From: Ga0074130 sp964499485
GTDB lineage: Bacteria; Pseudomonadota; Gammaproteobacteria; Burkholderiales; Rhodocyclaceae
Direction of reading: 5' to 3'
NCBI GenBank assembly: GCA_964499485.1
Contig: CAZCLF010000001.1
Location: 124,001 to 188,000, forward strand
Length of the DNA stretch: 64,000 nt
Below are positions 1-8,387 of the stretch, in pieces (the first letter of the stretch is position 1; the number at the start of each line of letters is the position of its first letter). Position numbers and translations under genes: made by a program. The notes below the pieces were generated by a model. That model was not told the origin of the DNA and did no database searches. It was given only the letters and a program-made list of their open reading frames with translations.

Positions 1-1439
1 GAGCTGCTGGTGAGGTTTTTAGTCGCCCCGAGTTCACGATATTGAATATTGGGTGCCGCGTTATTTCCACGGTTTTGCAAGCCCTTGTCGCTGAAGTCGA
101 CACGATCTTGTCGCAAACCAGCACGTATCTTAAATTGTTCACCCAGCGCAATTTGATCTTGCGCATAGAGCGCCCAAGTGTCTGATGCCAGTTGTCGATC
201 ATAGGCCAGTGCGCTGGCTGTAGCGTTTGCGAGCGATGTTTCGGGGACCACCGGATTATTTATGTTGGTGATGTTCGCTAGTGAATAGCTGGTGCGGGTT
301 GTGTGTAGACGCGCTGTAGTAAACTCCACACCACCCAGAACGGTGTGCTTGATTGGACCATCGCCAAACTTATAGATCACTTCGTTCTGCACGGTTGCGA
401 ACTGCATCATGTCACTTTGTGCACGCGCCTCCCGACCGGTCATGACATTGGCCGCATTTCCACCATTGCCGCCGCCATTACGCAGGAAACTTAAATTGCG
501 ATGGTCAATCGCCACTGTTGTTTTCATCGACAAGTCGGTGTTGAAGAACCAATCATGGGCAATGCTCACCCTGTCCAGTTGTTGATTGGTAAAGTTGAAC
601 GGGCTGTTGTAGTGAGTTTCGCGCGCGACTGGTGCGAGTTGTCCTTGACGATTAAACAGGATGCCGTAGTTGTCTGGTTTGACTTTAATGTCGCGATGAT
701 CGTAGTCGATCGTTAGCGATTTATCACTGTCGATTTTCCATAAGACAGATGCTTTGACTTGATCTATTTTTCGCGAAAGATCACGCCAGCCATCACTTTC
801 TTCGTGCCCAACGATGACACGCGCTGCGGCACTTTTACCGATCGCCCCCGTAACATCGACGCTACCGATGTGTGTACCAAAGCTGCCAATCGCGCCATAG
901 AACTCGACTGCATTTTTGAACTGTGGCGCTTTGCTCACCACGTTAATACTGCCGCCAGGCTGACCACTCCCGTACAGTGCTGAACCGGGACCTTTCAGTA
1001 CCTCGATTCGGTCGACATCAAACATCGTGCGCGCATAACCATTTTGTGTCGTCCCGTCTGGTAAGCCGTCACGCAGATATCGCACAGCCTGTCCGCGAAT
1101 CACGTAATTGTCTGCAAACCCATAGCCACCTCCCATAATAGGCTGTACGCCACTGACGTTTTCCATCGCTTGATTCATTGTCACGACCCCTTGTTCTGCG
1201 AGGTTTTCGTTGGTCACAACAATGACGCTTGCCGGAATATCACGTAATGCGGTATCGGTTTTGCTGCCGGTAAATACGGTATCTCGTGGCGTACCAGCGC
1301 GCACAACAGACTCCTGAACCCGAACCTCCGGCAGTACTGTCGTTGTTAATGCCGTTTGGGCAAGGACCGCTGGCGTGAAGGCAGACAAGCTGCCACAAGC
1401 AAACGTTACAAGTACCGCTATGGGTTTACGTTGAAACAT
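1..1439 (-). CDS. TonB-dependent siderophore receptor, C-terminus cut by window edge
   Basis: Outer-membrane receptor that imports ferric siderophore using TonB energy. About 479 residues are readable without a stop from the ATG at 1439 to the window edge; the rest of the barrel lies outside. A signal peptide ends near residue 27 (VLAQ). The plug domain follows, with the family-typical sequences DIPASVIVVTNENL, YVIRGQ and RIEVLKGPGSALYGSGQPGG (about residues 67-170), then barrel strands. The plug resembles the FhuA/FpvA siderophore class, not the cobalamin or sugar classes. The substrate cannot be deduced. A promoter and Fur-like site lie upstream. Coding is somewhat more AT-rich than its neighbours. 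Confidence 0.9.
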   Translation of the reverse strand, partial: MFQRKPIAVLVTFACGSLSAFTPAVLAQTALTTTVLPEVRVQESVVRAGTPRDTVFTGSKTDTALRDIPASVIVVTNENLAEQGVVTMNQAMENVSGVQPIMGGGYGFADNYVIRGQAVRYLRDGLPDGTTQNGYARTMFDVDRIEVLKGPGSALYGSGQPGGSINVVSKAPQFKNAVEFYGAIGSFGTHIGSVDVTGAIGKSAAARVIVGHEESDGWRDLSRKIDQVKASVLWKIDSDKSLTIDYDHRDIKVKPDNYGILFNRQGQLAPVARETHYNSPFNFTNQQLDRVSIAHDWFFNTDLSMKTTVAIDHRNLSFLRNGGGNGGNAANVMTGREARAQSDMMQFATVQNEVIYKFGDGPIKHTVLGGVEFTTARLHTTRTSYSLANITNINNPVVPETSLANATASALAYDRQLASDTWALYAQDQIALGEQFKIRAGLRQDRVDFSDKGLQNRGNNAAPNIQYRELGATKNLTSS

Positions 1440-1592
1440 GACATTCCTTTGGGGACAGTTGATCCGGCTAGAAGCCGGATCAGTGAGCGCTAGATGGCTG
1501 GCTGGCCCAAAGGGGAGTGGCTAGCTGACGTGCTGTTTCAGTCGGCAGCAAGCAATTTGCTTTCATGAGATGCCGAAGAAACGAGCCAGCAT

Positions 1593-1620
1593 TCTATATG
1601 AGAACAAATCTTATTTGCAA
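1593..1620 (-). promoter_or_regulatory. Predicted sigma70 promoter of the siderophore receptor
   Basis: On the minus strand a -35 box TTGCAA (1620-1615) and a -10 box TATAGA (1598-1593) are separated by 16 bases. They lie about 155 bases upstream of the receptor start and next to the Fur-like site. Prediction by eye. Confidence 0.45.
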
Positions 1621-1637
1621 TAATTGATTACATTATC
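1619..1637 (-). promoter_or_regulatory. Fur-box-like operator
   Basis: The minus strand reads GATAATGTAATCAATTATT, matching the classical 19-bp Fur consensus GATAATGATAATCATTATC at 13 positions, including the whole left heptamer. It overlaps the -35 box of the predicted receptor promoter, which is where an iron-dependent repressor would act. The target gene is an iron receptor, which supports the call. Confidence 0.5.
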
Positions 1638-1676
1638 AGCGATCGGCAGAGTCCGCCCTCAGCGAGGACGTTCCGA

Positions 1677-2027
1677 CTACAGAATGTCTCTAACGGATTC
1701 AGGCGGGCGGCATAAGCGCACACCCTTGGGGCTGACCACGATTGGGCGATTGATGAGCTCAGGGTAGGCCGACATAAAGCCGATCAGCGCCTCCTCCGAC
1801 CATGCTAGGTTGCCGAGATCAAGCTCAGCGAAACGTGGTTCTTTTTCGCGTATGAGTTGGCGAGCAGACAACTGCATACTTGCGAGCAAGCAGGTCAAGG
1901 TTTCTGCTGTCGGCGGAGTATTTAGATACTCGATGATCTGAGGCTCGATACCTGCCGCACGCAGCAACTCAAGCACAGCGCGGGAATTGCTGCAGCGCGG
2001 GTTGTGATAAACGGTGACTTCGCTCAC
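1677..2027 (-). CDS. arsC: ArsC-family (glutaredoxin-dependent) arsenate reductase-like protein
   Basis: 116 residues, normal for the ArsC/Spx/YffB thioredoxin-fold family. The active-site Cys12 lies in HNPRCSNSR, and the C-terminal NRPIVV...GVRLCRP segment, which carries the substrate arginine in E. coli ArsC, is conserved. Family role: reduction of arsenate to arsenite with glutathione and glutaredoxin. It is not in the ars operon near 30.4 kb, which has its own unrelated thioredoxin-type reductase, so its physiological substrate is open. The next upstream gene ends 15 bases away, so the two may be co-transcribed. Confidence 0.8.
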   Translation of the reverse strand: MSEVTVYHNPRCSNSRAVLELLRAAGIEPQIIEYLNTPPTAETLTCLLASMQLSARQLIREKEPRFAELDLGNLAWSEEALIGFMSAYPELINRPIVVSPKGVRLCRPPESVRDIL

Positions 2028-2042
2028 AACATCAAGACCAAA

Positions 2043-2417
2043 TCAGTCGCGCGCGAGGCGGACTTCCATGATTTCGTATTCGATCGACTCGTAATAGATT
2101 TTCGGATCGTGCTGGGCGAGGTGCAGGAGAATCCGTGGCGCTTGCGCCTTGATGATCTTACGCAGGAGCAAACCAATAATGCCGATGGTCAAGCCAATCA
2201 CGGTATAGCCCCAAAGCACTAAGCCAATACCTATCCCCATCATTGGCACCGATACGCCATTGATGAATAGCCGGTGGCGAATGTAACGATAGGCCTTGTC
2301 TGGATTGACGATCAGACGGAAGCGGCCAAGCGGCAGCCCGGTCTTGAAGTCTTCATATACAACAGCAACTGCTTCGTTTTCAGGCGCAGCATCGCTCGTG
2401 GGCGTAGTGTCGTCCAT
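2043..2417 (-). CDS. Small conserved membrane protein of unknown function
   Basis: 124 residues. A hydrophilic acidic N-terminus (about 45 residues) is followed by two adjacent hydrophobic segments at about residues 54-88 (VPMMGIGIGLVLWGYTV, then IGLTIGIIGLLL) and a charged C-terminal tail. No catalytic motif is visible. It lies between tRNA-Gly and the ArsC-like gene on the same strand. I do not recognise the family. Confidence 0.7.
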   Translation of the reverse strand: MDDTTPTSDAAPENEAVAVVYEDFKTGLPLGRFRLIVNPDKAYRYIRHRLFINGVSVPMMGIGIGLVLWGYTVIGLTIGIIGLLLRKIIKAQAPRILLHLAQHDPKIYYESIEYEIMEVRLARD

Positions 2418-2441
2418 GTGCTCGGGTAGTCCGGGAATGAG

Positions 2442-2515
2442 TGGAGCGGGCGATGGGAATCGAACCCACGGCTCTAGCTTGGGAAGCTAGGGTATTACCA
2501 TTATACGACGCCCGC
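2442..2515 (-). tRNA. glyU: tRNA-Gly (anticodon CCC)
   Basis: 74 bases including an encoded CCA end. The acceptor stem GCGGGCG pairs with CGCCCGC. The anticodon arm is CTAGC-TTCCCAA-GCTAG, so the anticodon is CCC and reads GGG. The T arm has GGTTCGATTCC. The overall sequence closely resembles E. coli glyU. Confidence 0.96.
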
Positions 2516-2562
2516 ACGAGGCCGAATTCTAGGGCCTCGGCGTACTTGGCGCAAGCTGAGTT

Positions 2563-2907
2563 TCAGCGCAAAGACCGAATGTAACGGCTGTCGCCCTCTT
2601 CTTCCGGTGGGTCTTTAGGGTGATGTCCAAACGCGCTAAACAGGCCGCCTCGGCGCTCTTCGTGTGGGTGATCACTGCTACCTGCCGCAGCAGGGCGAGG
2701 CGGATCAAGATCCATCGCCATCCGTAATTTAATGCACAGATCGGTCAGTTCTTCGTGACCGGTACTGGCTGCAATACGAATAATCTCACGCGTGTATTCA
2801 GGGTTCACCCGCATGTACTCAACATCAGTAATGCGATTCAGGGTACGGCGCATCAACACATGGATGCGTCCCAACAGACCATAGATGTGCGAGTCGGAAT
2901 CCATCAT
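2563..2907 (-). CDS. Hypothetical protein, small and soluble
   Basis: 114 residues with a GGGAG ribosome-binding site just before the tandem ATGs (2907 or 2904). The first 70 residues look helical and amphipathic (SHIYGLLGRIHVLMRRTLNR and following). The C-terminal 45 residues are Pro, Glu, Asp and His rich and probably disordered. No signal peptide or membrane segment. It lies downstream of amtB on the same strand, separated by 92 bases. It is not a PII/GlnK protein, which would be the expected amtB partner. Function unknown. Confidence 0.6.
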   Translation of the reverse strand: MMDSDSHIYGLLGRIHVLMRRTLNRITDVEYMRVNPEYTREIIRIAASTGHEELTDLCIKLRMAMDLDPPRPAAAGSSDHPHEERRGGLFSAFGHHPKDPPEEEGDSRYIRSLR

Positions 2908-2935
2908 TGTTCTCCCTTAGGAAGAGCACAAAAAC

Positions 2936-2962
2936 TAAAACACAGACCCCAAGCGGGGACAT
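2936..2962 (-). terminator. Weak hairpin downstream of amtB
   Basis: On the minus strand a short CCCC-GCTT-GGGG hairpin is followed by TCTGTGTTTTAGTTTTTG. The stem is short, so this could be a weak terminator between amtB and the 114-residue gene. Confidence 0.3.
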
Positions 2963-2999
2963 TCAGGCGACTCGGAAACACCCTTGTCGCCTTTCAACG

Positions 3000-4400
3000 T
3001 TACTCAATATGCTCGCCGTGCTCAAAGCGATCCAAACCTTCTCGCTCAGCTTCTTCCTCAACACGTAGGCCCGTCATGAGATTGACTAAGAGAAGAATGA
3101 TGAAGGTACCAACGCCACTGTAAAGCACAGTTACACCAACACCGATCAGTTGCAACAGTACTTGGCCACCAATCATGTTGGCGCTGGCAACACCAAAGAC
3201 ACCCGTGAGGATCGCGCCCACTGCACCACCAATCCCGTGAATGCCGAATGCATCAAGGGAATCATCATAGCCGAAACGACGCTTAATACTGGTTGCACCT
3301 AGGTAACACACAACACCAGCGATACCGCCAATAAACAGTGCTGCCATCGGCCCAACAAAACCAGATGCCGGAGTGATCGCCACCAAGCCTGCAACCGCGC
3401 CCGAGACAATTCCCAATGCACTTGGACGACCACGTACCAGCCATTCAATTGACATCCAAGCAAAGGCGCCCGTGGCTGCTGCAATTTGAGTCACCAGCAT
3501 TGCCATGCCAGCCGCACCATTCGCGGCGACCGCTGAGCCGGCGTTAAACCCAAACCAACCGACCCACAACATACCTCCGCCAATCAGCGTTAAAACGAGA
3601 TTGTGCGGACTCATCGGCTCACGACCAAACCCGCGGCGACGCCCCATCACCAATGCACATACCAGACCAGCAACACCTGCATTCACGTGCACAACGGTAC
3701 CACCGGCAAAATCTAGGACACCCATTTGTGCCAGCCAGCCACCTGGCTCCCACACCCAGTGCGCCACCGGTGCATAAATGAAAATTGACCAGAGAAAGAC
3801 AAACCAACAGAGCGCCGAGAATTTCATGCGTTCAGCCGTGGCGCCCGGAATCAATGCCGTGGTGATGATCGCAAACGTCAGCTGAAACATCGCAAACACT
3901 GTTTCCGGAATGTTCGCGCCAGCGAGCCCCGCAAGGCCGTCGGGCACCAACCCATCCATGAAGATTCGGTCAATCCCGCCAATGAAACTGTTGCCAGGGC
4001 GCAGCGCAAGGCTGTAACCAATGAGAGTCCAAGTCAATGTTACGAGTACGCCGGTAGCAAAGACCTGGCCACACATCGACAACACATTCTTCTTTCGCAC
4101 CATCCCGCCGTAAAAAAGCGCCACCCCCGGCAGAGTCATAAATAGCACCAGCGCCGTCGAGGTCAGCATCCAAGCAGTATTGCCTGTATCCAATTTATCT
4201 TCGGGCACAGCAGGGGCTGCTGCCGATACGGGCACAGGGGCTACAGTGGGCGCCACAACAGGTGCTTCTACTGGCGCGGGTGGGGGGCTGGTTGCCTCCG
4301 GTGCTTGCGCATAGGACAAGCCGGATAGTTGCAGTGCACCCATTAGAAGGGCACGGCCTAACAAATGATAAAAGCGATGCTTCAAAGCAAGGGAACGCAT
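3000..4400 (-). CDS. amtB: Ammonium transporter AmtB
   Basis: Inner-membrane ammonium channel of the Amt/Rh family. A signal peptide (MRSLALKHRF...SYAQA) and a Pro/Ala/Val-rich linker precede about 11 membrane segments. Hallmarks are FYGGMVRKKNVLS, the first pore His in GGTVVHVNAG and the second in DAFGIHGIGG. The open frame extends to 4463, but a sigma54 promoter at 4433-4448 lies inside that extension. Translation must therefore begin at the ATG at 4409 or, with a better-placed GGA, at 4400. No glnK is adjacent, which is unusual since amtB is often paired with a PII gene. Nitrogen-limitation control is inferred from the promoter and NtrC-like sites. Confidence 0.93.
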   Translation of the reverse strand: MRSLALKHRFYHLLGRALLMGALQLSGLSYAQAPEATSPPPAPVEAPVVAPTVAPVPVSAAAPAVPEDKLDTGNTAWMLTSTALVLFMTLPGVALFYGGMVRKKNVLSMCGQVFATGVLVTLTWTLIGYSLALRPGNSFIGGIDRIFMDGLVPDGLAGLAGANIPETVFAMFQLTFAIITTALIPGATAERMKFSALCWFVFLWSIFIYAPVAHWVWEPGGWLAQMGVLDFAGGTVVHVNAGVAGLVCALVMGRRRGFGREPMSPHNLVLTLIGGGMLWVGWFGFNAGSAVAANGAAGMAMLVTQIAAATGAFAWMSIEWLVRGRPSALGIVSGAVAGLVAITPASGFVGPMAALFIGGIAGVVCYLGATSIKRRFGYDDSLDAFGIHGIGGAVGAILTGVFGVASANMIGGQVLLQLIGVGVTVLYSGVGTFIILLLVNLMTGLRVEEEAEREGLDRFEHGEHIE

Positions 4401-4432
4401 GGGTGGCATCCAATAGATAAGTACCCTCTCAA

Positions 4433-4448
4433 TGCAATACTTATGCCA
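4433..4448 (-). promoter_or_regulatory. Sigma54 (RpoN) promoter of amtB
   Basis: The minus strand reads TGGCATAAGTATTGCA. It has the invariant GG and GC exactly 10 bases apart and matches the TGGCAC-N5-TTGCA consensus at almost every position. Transcription would begin near 4422, giving a very short leader before the ATG at 4409 or 4400. Confidence 0.75.
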
Positions 4449-4521
4449 CCAAGCCAATATCATTTAAATTCAATCGGTTAACTAAAACACACCCTTCCTG
4501 AACTGCGCCAGCATGAAACAT

Positions 4522-4551
4522 TGCACCAAAATCATGCACTTGTGCGGTGCA
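4522..4551 (-). promoter_or_regulatory. Tandem NtrC-like binding sites upstream of amtB
   Basis: TGCACT-N5-GGTGCA at 4535-4551 matches the NtrC consensus TGCACC-N5-GGTGCA in all but one base. An overlapping weaker copy, TGCACC-N5-CATGCA, is at 4522-4538. Together they lie about 100-130 bases upstream of the predicted sigma54 start, the usual enhancer distance. Confidence 0.7.
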
Positions 4552-4668
4552 GCATAAACCCTTGTCCAAACAAGGAAATGTGCTGGCAGGACGGCTCAGC
4601 CCCCCATGTTAGAATCTGCCTCCCATAGCCTGCGCCATGCGCAGCACCTCCGGAACGGATTCGAAGAA

Positions 4669-5463
4669 ATGAGCAGCGCAAACGACCCCCTCATCATTGC
4701 CGGCAAGGCCTACAACTCACGTCTGCTGGTGGGTACCGGCAAGTACAAAGATTTCGCCGAAACGCAGGCTGCCATCGAAGCCTCGGGCTCGGAAATCATC
4801 ACTGTGGCGATCCGCCGCATGAACATTGGCCAGGATCCGAACCAGCCATCGCTGCTCGACATCCTGCCGCCCTCTAAGTACACCATGCTGCCAAATTCGG
4901 CTGGCTGCTACAGCGCTGACGAAGCCGTACGAACCCTACGCCTCGCGCGTGAGCTGCTGGATGGTCATCAATTGGTCAAGCTCGAAGTACTGGGCGACCC
5001 GCACACCCTGTTCCCGAACATGCCAGAAACCCTAAAGGCCGCTGAAACGCTGGTCAAGGATGGCTTTCATGTCATGGTGTACTGCGCCGACGATCCCATT
5101 CAAGCCAAGATGCTTGAAGAAATTGGCTGTGTCGCCATCATGCCGCTGGCCTCGCTGATTGGTTCGGGCATGGGTATCCTCAATCCTTGGAACCTGCGCC
5201 TGATTATTGATAACGCCAAGGTACCAGTGTTGGTCGATGCCGGTGTTGGCACCGCCTCCGATGCAGCTATTGCACTGGAGCTGGGTTGTGACGGCGTACT
5301 CATGAATACTGCGATCGCTTCAGCAAGCAATCCAGTGCTCATGGCAAGTGCCATGAAGAAGGGTGTGGAAGCAGGCCGTGAAGCCTTCCTCGCCGGCCGC
5401 ATGCCGAAGAAGCTGTACTCTGCCAGCCCTAGCTCGCCAACCAGTGGCCTGATTGGCAAGTAA
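4669..5463 (+). CDS. thiG: Thiazole synthase ThiG
   Basis: 264 residues from the chosen ATG (MSSANDPLIIAGKAY); the frame is open to 4606, but the extension does not resemble the family. ThiG condenses deoxyxylulose phosphate, dehydroglycine and ThiS-thiocarboxylate into the thiazole phosphate of thiamine. Visible hallmarks are SRLLVGTGKYKDF, the Schiff-base lysine region LVKLEVLGD, VLVDAGVGTASDAAIALELG and GVLMNTAIA. It is a TIM barrel and cytosolic. thiS, thiO and other thi genes are not next to it. No TPP riboswitch was recognised upstream. Confidence 0.95.
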   Translation: MSSANDPLIIAGKAYNSRLLVGTGKYKDFAETQAAIEASGSEIITVAIRRMNIGQDPNQPSLLDILPPSKYTMLPNSAGCYSADEAVRTLRLARELLDGHQLVKLEVLGDPHTLFPNMPETLKAAETLVKDGFHVMVYCADDPIQAKMLEEIGCVAIMPLASLIGSGMGILNPWNLRLIIDNAKVPVLVDAGVGTASDAAIALELGCDGVLMNTAIASASNPVLMASAMKKGVEAGREAFLAGRMPKKLYSASPSSPTSGLIGK

Positions 5464-5467
5464 GGCC

Positions 5468-6520
5468 GTGAGTCTGCGCCGCCTCATCTGCGCAGCCCTG
5501 CTCGGTCAGGCGCTGCTTGCCAGCGCAGCAACCCCGGCACCAGCATCAGAAGCCCTTCAGATCGTTTCGGAAGAGCGCCAAGGCTATGCCTTCGAATTCC
5601 CGCGGGTGCTTGCACAACAGCGCCTATTCGGGATCGCCCATGGCGTGTCTCTACTCGCCACCGCTTGCCTCGATGTACCGGCTACAGCCGATGCGAGCGC
5701 CAGCGCATACACAGCGTGGTATGAACAGCAGCAGGACATCATCACTGCCGTGCGCGAAGAGCTCGCCGTGTTTTACTTTGGTCCGCGTGCCAATGAGGCT
5801 AAATGGTCGCACTTGGTCAGCGCTTTGAATTTGCGCCCCAAGCTAAGCCTCGCGCCAGAGTCCCCTGAATTAGCTGCTGCCTGTGCTTCACTGCCAGAAG
5901 CCTTGAAACAACCCCGCTATGATCTGGCTGCACTGTTCAAATTAGAGGCCACCCTTGCAGCAATTGGTATTGCCACTCGGGTGGATGCCCATTACACCGC
6001 CTGTATTGGACGCCTGCCTACCGCAGAAAGCGCACACCTTAAACAGCAGCATGCCGAGTGGCTTACGCGCGAGGATGCCGCCGTTCAAACGGCACATGCG
6101 CAACTCCAGCTGCATTGGCAAGACAGCGCCACCCGCGGCACCGCGGAAGAGTGGCTGGCTAAGCTGCGCGAACACTATGCAAACCCCTCGGCTGACCGCT
6201 GCAATAGTCTTGCTGGCTGGCTGCAAACCCCGGCAGCAAGCGTGACACAGAGCTTCGCCCCGGCACCGCCTGTTGTTGCTCAAGCCGCACCCGCTGCCGC
6301 AGAAATGCATGCGGTGAGCGCTGTGAAGCCAGTACCCGCCCCGATTGAAAGTGCGTCATTGCCGCCAGTGGCAGCAAACGTGCCAGAAGCCGAGACAACA
6401 GATAGCAATCCGATCAAGAGTCTGTTCGAATTTTTCATGAAAGCGTTTGATGAGCGACCCCACGAAGCCCAAACCTCCCCCCATGGCCAACCCGGCCGAT
6501 CCCAGCGCGCACATCCGTAG
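5468..6520 (+). CDS. Secreted protein of unknown function
   Basis: About 350 residues. A GTG at 5468 begins a clean signal peptide (SLRRLICAALLGQALLASAA); an in-frame TTG at 5453 is an alternative that overlaps the thiG end. The mature part is mostly helical and rich in Ala, Leu and His, with a Cys pair spaced in each half. From about residue 260 it is Pro/Ala-rich and low-complexity. Its last 71 bases overlap the start of trmB, suggesting co-transcription of thiG, this gene and trmB. I do not recognise a family. Confidence 0.65.
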   Translation: MSLRRLICAALLGQALLASAATPAPASEALQIVSEERQGYAFEFPRVLAQQRLFGIAHGVSLLATACLDVPATADASASAYTAWYEQQQDIITAVREELAVFYFGPRANEAKWSHLVSALNLRPKLSLAPESPELAAACASLPEALKQPRYDLAALFKLEATLAAIGIATRVDAHYTACIGRLPTAESAHLKQQHAEWLTREDAAVQTAHAQLQLHWQDSATRGTAEEWLAKLREHYANPSADRCNSLAGWLQTPAASVTQSFAPAPPVVAQAAPAAAEMHAVSAVKPVPAPIESASLPPVAANVPEAETTDSNPIKSLFEFFMKAFDERPHEAQTSPHGQPGRSQRAHP

Positions 6521-7166
6521 TTTCGTACTGCGTCAGGGCCGCGTTTCCAACGCCCAGCGCCGCTTCTATGAAGAACTGATGCCGGTATGGGCCCTGCCCT
6601 ACGGACAGCAGTTGCTCGACTTCGAGCAGGTATTTGGGCGTAAGGCGCCGACGATCTTCGAGATCGGCTTCGGCATGGGTGAGACCACCGCCACCATTGC
6701 GCGCAATCACCCCGAGAACAATTACATCGCGCTTGAAGTGCACACACCCGGCGTCGGCAGCCTGCTCAAAGACATTCAGGAACAAGGCCTCACGAATATC
6801 CGCATCATTCAGCACGATGCCGTGGAAGTCCTGCGCGACATGATTCCGATGAACAGTCTGGATGGTGTGCATGTGTTCTTCCCCGATCCGTGGCCCAAGA
6901 AGCGCCAGCAAAAGCGCCGTCTGCTACAAGGGCCGATGGTGCATGCCATCGCTGAGCATCTGAAGCCCGGAGGCTATCTGCACAGCGCCACCGACTGGGA
7001 AGAATATGCACAGCAGATGCTGGAAGTGTATTCAGCCGAAGCGCTGCTCGAAAACACAGCCGATGGCTTCGCCCCCAAGCCGGCCTACCGCCCGCAAACC
7101 AAATTCGAGACACGCGGCCTGCGCCTCGGGCATGGGGTGTGGGACGTGGTGTTCCGCCGCAGGTAA
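6450..7166 (+). CDS. trmB: tRNA (guanine-N7-)-methyltransferase TrmB
   Basis: 238 residues from the ATG at 6450; an ATG at 6483 is possible. Forms m7G46 in the tRNA variable loop using S-adenosylmethionine. Hallmarks are RGRVSNAQRR-like RQGRVSNAQRRFYE, the SAM loop FEIGFGMGE, NYIALEVHTPGVG, the catalytic stretch VFFPDPWPKKRQQKRR and the C-terminal TKFETRGLRLGH. Its start is embedded in the preceding gene. It ends one base before the convergent hemW stop. Confidence 0.95.
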   Translation: MSDPTKPKPPPMANPADPSAHIRSFVLRQGRVSNAQRRFYEELMPVWALPYGQQLLDFEQVFGRKAPTIFEIGFGMGETTATIARNHPENNYIALEVHTPGVGSLLKDIQEQGLTNIRIIQHDAVEVLRDMIPMNSLDGVHVFFPDPWPKKRQQKRRLLQGPMVHAIAEHLKPGGYLHSATDWEEYAQQMLEVYSAEALLENTADGFAPKPAYRPQTKFETRGLRLGHGVWDVVFRRR

Positions 7167-8387
7167 TCAGTCAGCTGCCAGGAAAATTTGTAGTAACTGA
7201 TTCAGGTAACGCTGTCCGCGCAAGGTTGGCTTGATGTGATCTGTCGTGACTTCGAGCAAGCCTTCACGCTGCGCTGCCAAGAGTTCGGACTGCAGGCGCG
7301 ATAGGGGCAGTCCGGTGCGCTCAGCAAACAGGGCCGAGGGGAAGCCTTCGATGAGGCGCAGGGTATTCATCATGAACTCGCCGGGCAGATCGGCCATCTC
7401 GACGATGCGGCGCTCCTGCACAAACTCCCCTTTGGCAGCCCCTTCCAGATAGGCGCGCGGATGCTTGTGGCGCATCTCGCGCACGATCTCGGCATGGTTA
7501 GAAATCTTGCCATGCGCGCCAGCACCAATCCCCAGATAGTCACCGAAGGTCCAGTAATTCAGATTGTGGCGCGACTGCATGCGCGGCTTGGCGAATGCAG
7601 AAGTTTCGTAATGCTCAAAGCCTGCCGCAGCAAGCGCTTCTTCCACCATGTCTTGCATGTCTGCAGATAAATCATCATCGGGTAGCGGTGGCGGGTTCTG
7701 ATGGAAGGCGGTATTCGGCTCCATGGTCAGGTGATAGGCGGACAGATGCTGTGTGCCGAATGCAATCGCCGTACGGAAGTCCTCCTGCGCCTGTGCCAGC
7801 GTTTGCTCGGGCAGGGCGTACATCAAATCGATGTTCACATTGTCGAAATGGCGTAGCGCAATCTCGATCGCACGCCGCGCTTCATCGCCATCGTGGATAC
7901 GCCCGAGGGCCTTGAGCTTATCGGCGTCAAAGCTTTGAATACCGAGCGACACACGGTTGATACCAGCAGCACGGAAGGCGGCAAACTTTTCAACCTCGAC
8001 CGTACCTGGATTGGCCTCCATTGTGATCTCGGCTTCGGGCACCAGTGCGACACGAGTCCGAATGCCGGTCAGTAGGGCATCCATCCCTACACCCGAGATC
8101 AAACTGGGAGTTCCACCGCCGATAAAGACCGTGCCAATTCTTCTGCCCCAGATCTGCGGCAAGGCGGCTTCAAGGTCGGCAATGACAGCGGCAATGTACG
8201 CGGCTTCGGGGATGTCACCCTTGGCTTCGTGTGAGTTGAAGTCGCAGTAGGGGCACTTCTTCACACACCACGGCCAGTGGATGTAGAGTGAAAGCGGAGG
8301 CGGTGTCTGTAGGCCGCTTGCTGTCACCACCGTGGAAGTTGCTGCGAAGCTTGGCGCAGCAGCAATCGGAATGACGGTTCTCTTCAT
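7167..8387 (-). CDS. hemW: Radical SAM heme chaperone HemW (formerly HemN-like)
   Basis: 406 residues. The 4Fe-4S/SAM motif CVKKCPYCDFNSH fits the CxxxCxxC pattern of HemW. The motifs GGGTPSLI, TMEANPGTVE, GVNRVSLGIQS-like GINRVSLGIQSF and the C-terminal HemN domain are all present. Characterised HemW proteins bind heme and deliver it to apoproteins; they are not coproporphyrinogen dehydrogenases, though old annotations say so. An N-terminal extension of about 25 residues precedes the barrel. Its start overlaps the rdgB stop by 4 bases. Confidence 0.93.
   Translation of the reverse strand: MKRTVIPIAAAPSFAATSTVVTASGLQTPPPLSLYIHWPWCVKKCPYCDFNSHEAKGDIPEAAYIAAVIADLEAALPQIWGRRIGTVFIGGGTPSLISGVGMDALLTGIRTRVALVPEAEITMEANPGTVEVEKFAAFRAAGINRVSLGIQSFDADKLKALGRIHDGDEARRAIEIALRHFDNVNIDLMYALPEQTLAQAQEDFRTAIAFGTQHLSAYHLTMEPNTAFHQNPPPLPDDDLSADMQDMVEEALAAAGFEHYETSAFAKPRMQSRHNLNYWTFGDYLGIGAGAHGKISNHAEIVREMRHKHPRAYLEGAAKGEFVQERRIVEMADLPGEFMMNTLRLIEGFPSALFAERTGLPLSRLQSELLAAQREGLLEVTTDHIKPTLRGQRYLNQLLQIFLAAD

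Noticed and set aside
4552..4668. Possible TPP riboswitch or thiS before thiG
   Set aside because: No CTGAGA-type THI box and no small gene ending in Gly-Gly were seen.
7167..8387. Annotating the HemN-like gene as coproporphyrinogen dehydrogenase
   Set aside because: Length and the CxxxCxxC pattern fit the HemW heme chaperone group.
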